Source of the DNA: Jaapia argillacea MUCL 33604
Taxonomy: Eukaryota; Basidiomycota; Agaricomycetes; Jaapiales; Jaapiaceae
Direction of reading: 5' to 3'
Assembly (NCBI GenBank): GCA_000697665.1
Contig: KL197757.1
Location: 166,796 to 208,427, forward strand
Length of the DNA stretch: 41,632 nucleotides
Shown: positions 32,809 through 41,632 of the stretch, in pieces
Layout: each line of letters starts with the position of its first letter
Numbering within the stretch: the first letter of the stretch is position 1
Position numbers and translations under genes: made by a program
Notes under the pieces: model-generated
Seen by the model: the letters and a program-made list of their open reading frames with translations, nothing else
Told to the model about the DNA's origin: nothing
The model's database searches: none

Positions 32809-33438
32809 TGTCAGGATGTTCAGGAGATCTTCTGGGCTATGCCCCACCACAATCAAGTGATGATGTTCAGCACAACATTGGCAAAGGATATTTGGGTCAC
32901 ATGCAAGAAATTCATGGCCAATGTACATATTCGTAACCTCTGGTTGTGTGTCAGTCATTAAACAGTCATCTAGCCCCTTGAAATGTTTGTCGACAATGAG
33001 ACAAAAGTGACCACCATGGAATTGCAGCACCATTATGTAAGCTTGAGGGGGTTGCCAAGAACAGGAAGTTGAGTGAGTTGCTCGACACACTTGAATTCAA
33101 CGAGGTCTGTTGCATGGAGTTTTGGATGAGTTAATGGCTAACATCCAACTTTCCTCGCTAGGCGGTCATCTTTGTGAAGTCAGTAGCCAGGTGCATTGAC
33201 CTGGACAAGCTCCTGGCGTCTTGTAATTTCCTGAGTATCAGCATTCACTCAGGGTTGCAGCAAGAGGAGCGGTACGTGACTTCGCATCAGGTCCTATGAT
33301 ATTTCGATAATGCTTGCTCCACAGTATCAACCCTACATGCCCTTCAAGGCGTTTGAGAAGCATATCCTTGTGGCCACTGATATTGTCGGTTGTGGGATAG
33401 ATGTGGAGTGCAACCTCATTATGGCTGTCCCTGACTAG
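32809..33438 (+). pseudogene. Sub2/UAP56-like DEAD-box RNA helicase fragment
   Basis: Exons joined across three introns (32923-32973, 33105-33161, 33272-33324) give [94 protein letters not shown] and FKAFEKHILVATDIVGCGID. These correspond to motif III onward through motif V of Sub2/UAP56, the nuclear mRNA-export and splicing helicase. SAT appears as STT and GRGID as GCGID. Two one-base deletions, a stop at 33,436 and absent N-terminal motifs show it is dead. Retained introns mean a DNA-level copy, not a retrocopy. Several Arg-to-Trp or Arg-to-Cys changes fit CpG decay. Confidence 0.75.
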
Positions 33439-36400
33439 ATCCAAGTCGCTTACCCCCAAGTCCCACTTGCGCTGGTGCACATCCCCAATTCAATCCCAAC
33501 CCACCCACGTATCATTGGCACGATCCTCAATATAAACGTATGACCCTCAAACAACCCCCTGACCAGTATCGCGAATGGTACCCAGACTGACCAGACTCGT
33601 CATAGTAGCAATCAATGTCACTGCCATGTTGAACGTTGAGGGAGATCTCTCACACAATTACACATTCCAAGGGGTTTTAGTTGATCCAGCTCCAAATGCT
33701 TGGATGAAATGCTGTTGGACACTACGACAGACGAACCCAAGAGATTTAAACCAGATAGTTAAACTATACCTGGCCCTTGTCTGATGGACCCACACATATC
33801 ATTCATCAAACCCACCACAACCAACCACCCTCTACATACACCCATTTTCACCCCTTACCACTATCACTCCTGTGGTCGAAATTGTTCAGCCTTGCTAGAA
33901 CACTATATGATCCCCCATAGATCACCACACAGGCCCCCTCAACAAATTCCTAACCAACCCCAACCTCATGGACACTGACCCAAACATCAGCACTGTCTGT
34001 TTCACACTCGAATTCAAATCATCTGTTTGATAATCCAAGTGTGTTGGGTGTTGGGTGGGGACTGTGAATGTCAACAGAGGTGTGATGACGACTTTAGGTA
34101 TGTTGTCTTCTTCAATTTCGTGATATTGATTGAGTTTTGTAATTGTTGTTTCTGACGATAGCGTGATCTCCGGTCAGGTTTGGCCAATGGTGGGTACCTT
34201 CGGACAAATGCTCAAGGTCAACACATCTGTCGGCAATGTAGACTTCCCTCACATTCTGAAGAGGGACAATGTGTTGAGAAGTGGGTTCCTAGGCCTGAAG
34301 GACCTGGCATAGTTTGTGATTGGTAAGTTCCCTTATCATTCCCTCCAGTCAGTTTGTCCTCATCTGATTCTTGCCTTTGTTACATTTGTCATAGAAAGAT
34401 GAAACAAGTGGAACAGAAGGGAACCCTTAAGAATAACCAACGACTCTCGACCTCATCATTGATCCCTTTCACATGCTGGTGCCAACTTGATCCATCATTC
34501 ACAATCACATCCTCCTTCTGCCACCCACATCTTCCCAGTAGATCCCTGTCCCAAGTTCAGATTGATCAATTGATCAAATGATACCACACCCATTCACCAC
34601 ACTTCTGCAAGCACCAGGTTAGGTCCTGTTGAGACCCACCTCTTTGCTGCTCATCCATCCTTGCCCAACGAGAACACAAATGCAAACAGAGACCGAGGCC
34701 AGTACATTTAGCAATCAATGCTCGCTATCACGCCCATTGACGAAATCAACACCCATTCCTCCCTATACCAACATCAACCCTCTAGCTTTAGGTCCAGGTC
34801 CTCAATCCTGTCTGCCTTCCGTTTGTGGTCCTGGTACCCACGTGGAGATGTTGAAAGACAATCAAGATGCTCTCAAGGAGGTGAAGGATGAAGTTTCAGT
34901 TCGCAATCCATGTCGAATGGTCAAGCAGGCAAATGTGATACAACTTCACCCCCGTTCCTCCTGTAGCAGCTGGGATGCTTAGCATTTGTCTTCACTTGTT
35001 TCATTTGTTGTTTCATTCAAAGTGTACATATGCCATCCAACCATTCAAGCCATTCCTGCCACATGCATTGAGACAGACAGGAGTGCGCTTGGGGGGATTT
35101 GATGCTGTCAGACTTAAGAGCTGTAGAGCCCCAATATAGAACTGAGTTGCCACTTAACCAATGTTGGCACTAATCACCATCTCCTTCCACGTATGTGCAA
35201 TGGGTTACTTATTCTCGCTATATGGCTCTCAGAATTGTGATAAGGACAAATAGATTTGAAGGTCTTTGGGGGCAGATGGATGATGTTGGATCGTCCTTAC
35301 AGCAACCGTGACTTGGCCTCTTCAACTCCCTCCCCCTCCCCCAAGATGTCTGACTCTGAAATGGGTTCTCACTTGATCCCTCTCCACCTTCCACCATACA
35401 TTCCTTGGCCCTACAATTTCTCTTCATTTTCTGTGTTGCAGTGACAACTTAATTCTGCCACCATCGAGCAACATCTGAGCCTTTATCGCGCTAGCAAAGC
35501 ACTTACACTGATGTCTACCAACTTTGACATACCTGCAGGCTTATCAGCTACTACCTGCCAACAGGTGGTCCCGTTGTATTGTCCTCAACCACCAGGATTG
35601 CCATCCCATTCTGTTCCCCTTCCTCCAGCTGTACATCTAGTTGCTGGGACTCATAGGATTCACTCACCCTCTGCCAGAAGTCAGCATTTGTCACCTCTCA
35701 ACACCCAGATGATATATGGCTTCTATTCAAACGGAAGGTTCAACCAACTGGGTTGGGAGTTTCAATCCAGGAGGCACATGCAGGCAGTCATGTCCTCAAA
35801 GATCCGGATGAGATTGTATTTGGGCCAGATGCCCTGCCCATTTCCATCTGTTGGAAGGCAAGTCCTCTAGTTCCTCGACAGGTGCAGTGGTGCCTAGTTG
35901 ATTGTTTGCGACAGTGCCCTGGATACAGCCATCAATATTTCCACCAGTGTATCTTCTCAGCTCCCAAGCAATGAGCAGAAGCCTTTGGTGGCCTCACTCA
36001 CAAGCTGCTCTTGGAGAGATGTTGCCAGATCATCCTATCCTTCTTTTTGATGGTCAAGGTTAGATGCTTTATTGCAGTCTCTGCTAAAGACCTCCGTGAC
36101 TCAACTCAGATGGGTTATGATGACAAACCCAATCATGGAGGTGAAATATGGGATATCAATAGCTTGCAGTCGTCAGAGATTTTTGTCCTGGGAATCAAGC
36201 ATCTCCCTGATCCATTTTATGAGAAGAAATGGCATTGGCAGCTAGCTGTTGAGGTCTGCTCATTATTGCATGGCCTCTGAGTTCGGTCACAAATTCGTAC
36301 ATCTTCTCATGTAGTATTACAAAGTTGTAAACCAGTGGGCGGTTTGAGTTCATGAATATTAAACCCAGCCCAAACCACAACATTGAGATGATGGAAAGCG

Positions 36401-36607
36401 TTGTCGACATCTGTGGGTCCCACACCCTCCTACTGCTTGCCTGGTGCACCTGAATTTGCTCAAGGCTCTTTGCTCAGCACCGCCAGCCATCCAATAACCA
36501 CGTATATGGGGATTAAATAATTATCTTGCTTTGCCAGTCTCCCATCAGCTCCCATTCATTCAATAGTCCTACTCTTCACTACAACATCTGACTCTTCTGG
36601 TCACTCC
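33439..36607. other. Long stretch with no recognised gene
   Basis: Only short frames. A few are protein-like (near 33,590-33,780; 34,150-34,320; 35,510-35,970; 36,010-36,280, the last with HLPDPFYEKKWHWQL) but I recognise none. Some may be decayed exons or the 5' region of the CACTA element. No repeats or RNA genes were identified. Confidence 0.35.
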
Positions 36608-38337
36608 ATGCTCCTCTTCCCGACAGAATCGAGGAAGAAACTCTGCAAGTGTTGGTCCCATTGCCTGACGTACAATCCTGTGGCAAAGAAGTATGAAGGG
36701 GAAGGTTATCAAATCTCCAAGACATTGTGGAGGTGGCATCAGGAGGATGATCAGTTAGCCACTACAATCCTTGCCATTGAGGAACAGTTTGCCTCACAGG
36801 TACCAGGCTGTTGAATCCTAGACGTCTCTGATGGTGCTAACTCTGCCCCAGGTCCTGGCTGATGTCCCTTCCCTCAGCCAAGGCCAACATATCTTATTGG
36901 ATGTGGAAGGCAACACCATGTCCGCCAAGATTCCCAGCAAGCCCAGCGACTCCCAAGCTGACCAACTCTACTCCATCCAGCAAGAAGTCATCAAACACTC
37001 ACTCTACATCACTCCCCCACATTCCCTCATCTTTGTCAACAAACTGTCGCTTTCTGGTCCTTATCAGCACCCATTATTTGAAGGCCTGAGTCAACCAAAT
37101 TCTGGTCTTCATGTGCTCCAGAAGCAGTCCAGGACGAATGCATCATTTTTGCAGAATGAGTTTCGCCTTTGCAAGCTATTGCATACCGTCGAAATGCTGT
37201 CACCAAATTCATCAACCTTGAAACTGGAGAATAGGATTTGCAAAGAGTTGGCAGCTATTAATCTCTTTAAGGAAAATGAGTGGGCATGTCAGCGAGGCAC
37301 GTCAAAAAGCGACATCTGTGTCAACACAGGTGAGATCATCGTCTTCATATCTCAAGTAGGAATCGTGCTAAATACAGGATATCTAACAGAGTCCTACTTC
37401 TCACTGACAGCATTGAAGCACCCATCGCTGACTGCGGCCTATGTCACTGTTCTTACCATGTCAACTCTATACCAACTACCTCATCATGCTGCCAAAATAT
37501 TGCTCGCCGGTTTGCGTTCAGTATTTGCTGGTTCAAAGGACCTTTTGGCTTTGAAAGAATCCATTCCTCGTGATCCACACACCGTATTTTCCCAGTTCCA
37601 TCTCAATCCCATCACTCAGACGCATATAATGTGTCCAGCATGTTACCGTCTTTACCCATACAACACCAAGACCAACGTAATCCCAGATTGGTGTTCAAAC
37701 CATCCAACTCCATCCTGCAAACCTTGTGGGGTGCCTCTTTGGAAAGATCATCAGCTGGGCGAGACGACATTGAAAGTTCCAAGGGTGAAGTATCTTCACC
37801 AGGGAATGAAGGACTGGATAGGTTGATTGCTGTCTTGTGCTGGGGTGGAGGAGATTCTGGATTCCCCCCATCCCCATCCCGACGGATCCGCTCATGATTT
37901 CTGGGATGGTCTGGCATCGCGGAGCATGCTGGGGCCAGACCATAAACCATTTTTTCCTGTGCCAGATGGGGAGGGAAGACTGGTGTTTAGCCTGGCCGTT
38001 GATGGTTTCAACCCACTCCATATGAAGGAAGCAAAACAAACTGTATCCTCCACTGGGATCTTCATGGCTTGTTTGAACTTCCCTCCCCACCTCTGGTATC
38101 TCCATGAGAATATGTATCTTGTGGGTGTAATTCCTGGCCCCAATAAACCATCTATCAATCAAATCAACCATGCTATCAACCTGATCATGGATGACCTACT
38201 TGAGTTCTGGGACCCTGGGGTTTGGTTTTCAAGGACAGCAAAGTATAAACTAGGCCAACTGATCAGGGCAATCCTGATACCTCTAGTTGCTGATATGTTG
38301 GCAGCTCGTCAGGTGATTGGATTTGGATCAGCCACTT
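36608..38337 (+). pseudogene. CACTA (Tnp2-like) transposase, 3'-truncated
   Basis: Exon 1 (36608-36799) carries a Cys/His-rich leader (KLCKCWSHCLTYNPVAKKYE); a 52-nt intron (36800-36851) rejoins in phase at VLADVPSLSQ. Exon 2 continues to THIMCPACYRLYPYNTKT and CSNHPTPSCKPCGVPLW, then, after an in-frame TGA at 37824-37826 where family members have Arg, GVEEILDSP, FSLAVDGFNPLHM, VSSTGIFMACLNFPPHL, GVIPGPNKPSINQINH and FWDPGVWFSRTAKY. This is the characteristic block order of Agaricomycete CACTA/En-Spm transposases. It stops at about GFGSATSC near 38,337, where unrelated sequence carrying the Myb/SANT-like gene begins, so the C-terminal half is lost. The start codon at 36608 is a best guess. 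Confidence 0.82.
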
Positions 38338-39290
38338 CATGTTTCAATGCAAAGAGAGCAGACGGGCCTGTTGGCGCTTTGTGCTGACTTTGAGTAGAGG
38401 GGGTGGGGGTGCCAGAAACAGCAGAGAGTTTGCATTTGGTACCAGTTTGTGGTTTGAGGGGTGTCTTCTAAAGAGGTGTTAAAGAAGAAAATAATAATAA
38501 TAGGAACACATATAGGTGGAGCCTCCACCTCACTGTCTGAGGATGAAAGATCATCATCATCCTTTCCTCCTTTGCCACCCTCCACAACTGACTTCCCATC
38601 CTCACCATCTTCATCCTCTTCAGAAGCACCAGCACCTGTAGTAAGCCCCTCAAGCCCAGGACAGAACATGTGGGTCCCTTTCGCAGTCAATGACATGAGA
38701 CTTTGAACTCCATAGAAGTGAGTCCATCCCTTGTTATGAAATGGCTTCGCATTAGGGTGTTGCTGATGTGTTATCACAGTTACTCATAGATTGAGAAATC
38801 AGGTGAATGGTAGACATACCCTGATGTAAACATCCCATACACTCTTGTTTGACTTGTCAACGTTGGCACCCTTTTCATCAGACCACGAAAAACCTGATGC
38901 CTTTTGGAGGGCAATGACAATGAGATAGGTCTCCTTCAACTTTATCATCTATCACCAGCTATCCCTGACAGTAGTGAGAGGAGAACAAACCTTGGCCCAC
39001 TTGTTCTTGCACAAAGCTGGAGTTTTTGGCCCACCCAATGTACAAGTTCTCTCCAACTCCTCCAAAGCACCATACCAGGTGACAGCTTTAAAGTTCATGC
39101 CACCACCTGCCTCAGCATGGTGGTCCTCCAAATAGTCGATCAACGAAGTTTTGTCAATCACCCTCCAGGCTGCATGCAGAACCTGCGAAGTCTTCAATTT
39201 TGTGGAGGCAGGAGCAGATGGTTTGTCACACTCTTTTGCATGGGTATTGGAGGCCTTCGTGGCCTCAGTGTTATTTGGCTTCTTGGCCAT
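38309..39290 (-). CDS. Myb/SANT-like DNA-binding protein
   Basis: ATG at 39,290 (MAKKPNNTEATKAS). Exons 39290-38991, 38948-38820 and 38762 onward, with introns of 42 and 57 nt in phase. The Myb/SANT-like (Myb_DNA-bind_3 type) domain spans roughly residues 35-165: AAWRVIDKTSLIDYLEDHHA, CKNKWAK, IALQKASGFSWSDEKG, VWDVYIR and HPNAKPFHNKGW. An acidic/Ser-rich tail (GASEEDEDGEDGKS) follows. An AT-rich segment near 38,440-38,500 may be a third intron that was not resolved; after it a Pro/Ser/Thr-rich reading (LSAVSGTPTPSTQSQ) can run to a stop at 38,309. No stop interrupts the domain. Such proteins are often encoded by or near DNA transposons in mushrooms. Its 3' end overlaps the broken CACTA gene. 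Confidence 0.7.
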
Positions 39291-39299
39291 TGAGAGCAA

Positions 39300-40005
39300 G
39301 AATACACATTACATGGGGGCGCAGAGTATTGACAACAAGAAAATGGGCAAAAGAATTTGGGTGTGACTGGTCCACAGTCACACCAGACTGGTCCTGTTAA
39401 GGGTCCACCAGGTCCTATTGGCACTTTTGTAACTTTGTGCCACAGCAAGAATTGGGGCAAGAATCTGAATTCAGATTCTTGTGTTTTTGCAGTGGATTCT
39501 TCAATAATGTGGATTATTGAAGTTGTCAAACAGGGCCTTAAGATGCTGTACATTGCATATGGCAGCCGCTACAGCATCTCAAGCCTACTAAATGGGCTGC
39601 CCCATTGAAGGCATGGGACAGCTGTTAGGCTATCAGTGAACCTAGGTCATGATAGCTGACCCACTACCAACCAACACATATGAGGGTGGCCGCCCCTCTA
39701 GTAATACATTCTGGCCTGTACATTATCAACCCTTGTCAGTGGGTGTCGGTTCACTCAATAAAAATGGTGTTTGGTACCGTCAGGTGGTAGGTTAGTAAAG
39801 GGGTTAAATAGCTGAACAGTGTGTGTAGTGGGGAAGGATGTGCCTTGAGGTTCCAGCTATGATCCCATACATAGTCTTGGTGTTTGTTGTGATGCTTAAA
39901 ATGGGGCAGCAGATGCATAAATTGGAGTCAGGGACTCTGGCACTCCAGCACCGCTACTGATGTTCAAGTGGACAAGTTGAGGAATACAAAGGAGTATGGA
40001 CACCT
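39300..40005. other. No gene recognised
   Basis: Short frames only. It includes the upstream region of the Myb/SANT-like gene (39,291-39,500). No repeat defined. Confidence 0.4.
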
Positions 40006-40163
40006 TATACTGTACTGATACGACCAAAGTGGTAGTCACATGTCACAGACATTTTCCACCCATATTTGAAATATTCTTTTCTGGATTTTTCCATTTTTAT
40101 AAGCTCCTGAAAAATCAAAAAAATGCCAAAATCACACCACTTTGGTCATATCAGTACAGTATA
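40006..40163. mobile_element. MITE-like element, 158 bp
   Basis: Terminal inverted repeats of about 28 bp: TATACTGTACTGATACGACC at the left (40,006 on) and its reverse complement at the right (40,136-40,163), differing at one CpG (ACG against ATG). The interior is AT-rich with no coding. TA lies at both ends, as expected for Tc1/mariner-mobilised MITEs. It could form one long hairpin. Confidence 0.75.
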
Positions 40164-41112
40164 CTAGAGCCCAAAGAGTGGAATGTTGTAGAAAGGTATG
40201 GAACATACAAAAGATAGTGTCTAGGGAACAGGATAGAACAAGATAGAATGTCCAGAGAGTCATTAACCTGCTAAAGATATATAAATAGAGCAAGTCTGAG
40301 GGATCAAGAGAGATAAGACAAGATAAGATAAAAAATGAAACAGGTACTAGCAAATGTTGGGGAGTAAGTATATTCCCACTACTTTAGTAGTGGGTCTTGT
40401 ACCATTGTATGGTTTACAGGTGCTCTGCCATTTTTTCACTTGATTACAAAGCTGAGACATTCTTTTGTCTGAGCCTGAAAACCTGAGGGAGTTTCCATGT
40501 CCATCTCAAATACTCCACTGGCAAATGCCAATTGTCATGGACTACCATCCCCTGTATCCCAACATTCAAATCTAATGTCCCTCCATGGTTCACATCTCTC
40601 TCATGGCATTGGCATCCTCCTCGACGTATGGCAGCCCCAATCTCTGTTCAATCAACTTCACTCACATGGGCTGAACCACATCATTCCTTGCTTCATCATA
40701 TAGTTTGCGTGGGTGGAGCTGCTGCTGTCATATATCATTTGTTCTTGTGCAATATGTATTTATTGTTTGTGCCATTGTCCAATACAACACTTGCCCAGGC
40801 TGTCGTTTAAGAGAAGAAACTGGTGTCCATTCTGTGGATTTTTCTCTGGATGCATAGGTGAAGTTATGACAGTTCCTTTGCACAATAAATAGTTCCTGCA
40901 CCCCATCTAATCAATCCTGTGTGTACTGTATAAACTGAACTGCTGTGTCTGATACACTGAGAATTCTTTGAGTCCCATCCTTCCAAGACAACCCTGACCC
41001 CTTTGGGTGGTCAATTAAGTAGATATTGTATGACTGTCAAGTTAAGAATGATATGATATCTACGGTACTATGTTATGCATCATAATTGGAATCAACAAAA
41101 ACACAGTTGGTT
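40164..41112. other. No gene recognised; possible LTR-element internal sequence
   Basis: No coding domain found on either strand. A perfect hairpin CCCACTAC-TTTA-GTAGTGGG lies at 40,375-40,394. The end of this stretch is a purine tract that abuts an LTR, so part of it may be internal sequence of a non-coding LTR element. Confidence 0.35.
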
Positions 41113-41139
41113 CAAGGGGGAGAAAGGGAAGGAGGAGAA
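41113..41139 (+). promoter_or_regulatory. Polypurine-like tract before an LTR
   Basis: CAAGGGGGAGAAAGGG followed by AAGGAGGAGAA, two to three bases before TGTTATGAG. It resembles a plus-strand primer and would make the LTR a 3' LTR in plus orientation. Confidence 0.45.
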
Positions 41140-41141
41140 TG

Positions 41142-41632
41142 TGTTATGAGTGCCTTAGCGTTAGTGTAAGGTAGCGAATAAGGCTTGTAAGTCTTTTGGG
41201 TACTTCTTGCTAACTAGTACTCAGGCTACAATCTTGAGGCGATAGAGGATGATGATAGCAAGCAAACCGGTTGAAGGATACAACTAAAGCGCTGTATTGT
41301 TCAAGTGGACAAGCTACCAAATATAAAGTAGTTAGGTGTCCTTATATACTACAGGAACAATGGAGTATCGAACAATGTACTATAGACAATAACGGACGAG
41401 ACAATGTCTTAAGACAATGGCAAGTGAGTTAAGGTTCAGGACAATGACAATGGACAATGAAGACAGGACAATGAAACAAAGAACAATGATGAGGCTGTAC
41501 ATGACGTGTCATTGTGTGCTAATAATAGCACAAGGCCTGAGATAAGATAATGCCTGAGATAAGATAAGATAATACTGAGCCGAAGTATCATAGACAAGGG
41601 AAATAATATGAAGGCAGAAGGACTCCAAGAAA
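41142..41632. mobile_element. Partial LTR, cut by the window end
   Basis: Starts TGTTATGAGTGCCTTAGCG. It shares long blocks with the reverse complement of 5004-5459, including ACCGGTTGAAGGATACAACT and AAGCGCTGTATTGTTCAAGT, plus the ACAATG array and GATAAG repeats. Same family, inverted relative to the 5-kb copy and diverged by indels. The end is not visible. Confidence 0.82.

Noticed and set aside
33784-36550. Several 60-120-codon frames as genes
   Set aside because: No family motif, no consistent intron pattern and no support from neighbours; left as unassigned.
40497-41112. Copia pol remnants before the right-hand LTR
   Set aside because: No RT, RNase H or integrase motif could be found on either strand, so only the purine tract and LTR are reported.
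1-41632. CRISPR array, tRNA or rRNA genes
   Set aside because: No regularly spaced repeats, no cloverleaf or rRNA-like sequence seen by eye; a tRNA scan would settle the latter.

Overview
The window reads as nuclear DNA of an Agaricomycete (mushroom-forming) basidiomycete. The evidence is many short GT..AG introns of about 42-60 nt and protein families typical of these genomes: Plavaka-type and CACTA transposases, a chromodomain-bearing Ty3/gypsy element, large 2OG-Fe(II) (TET/JBP-like) oxygenase proteins, a JmjC-like protein, a DUF6532 protein and a Myb/SANT-like protein. No tRNA, rRNA or CRISPR array was seen. Almost everything is transposon-derived or decayed.

Layout. 1-14.8 kb: a same-strand (minus) block with a JmjC-like remnant (156-1674), a very large degenerate TET/JBP-like oxygenase plus chromodomain gene (2882-8990) split by a solo LTR (5004-5459), a DUF6532 gene (9528-11640) and a second 2OG-oxygenase gene (11836-14814). 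14.8-16.6 kb: low-complexity repeats and a 0.3 kb tandem duplication. 16,624-27,782: one Ty3/gypsy chromovirus with both LTRs, a 5-bp target duplication, gag, pol with C-terminal chromodomain, and an extra third ORF. Its gag is split by a 2.87-kb Tc1-like transposon (18,490-21,357) that carries, besides a DD34E transposase, a second convergent five-exon gene of unknown function. 28.1-31.9 kb: a Plavaka transposase pseudogene split by another solo LTR (29,367-30,061). 32.2-33.4 kb: an unrecognised coding remnant and a decayed Sub2/UAP56 DEAD-box helicase copy. 36.6-38.3 kb: a truncated CACTA transposase, with a Myb/SANT-like gene on the opposite strand (38,309-39,290). Right end: a 158-bp MITE and a partial LTR of the same family as the solo LTR at 5 kb.

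A single mutational process explains most of the damage. The two LTRs of the Ty3 element differ at 11 positions plus one indel, and 10 of the 11 are C-to-T or G-to-A at a CpG. The gag, pol and third ORF hold 21 in-frame stops by my reading: 18 TGA, 3 TAA and no TAG, which is what CGA-to-TGA would give. The same signature recurs in the oxygenase, Plavaka, CACTA and Sub2 copies. This points to CpG-methylation-driven deamination acting on repeats.

The strongest candidates for something undescribed are the two-gene Tc1-like element, the TET/JBP-like plus chromodomain fusion, and the third ORF of the Ty3 element. That element also appears to use Tf1-like self-priming.
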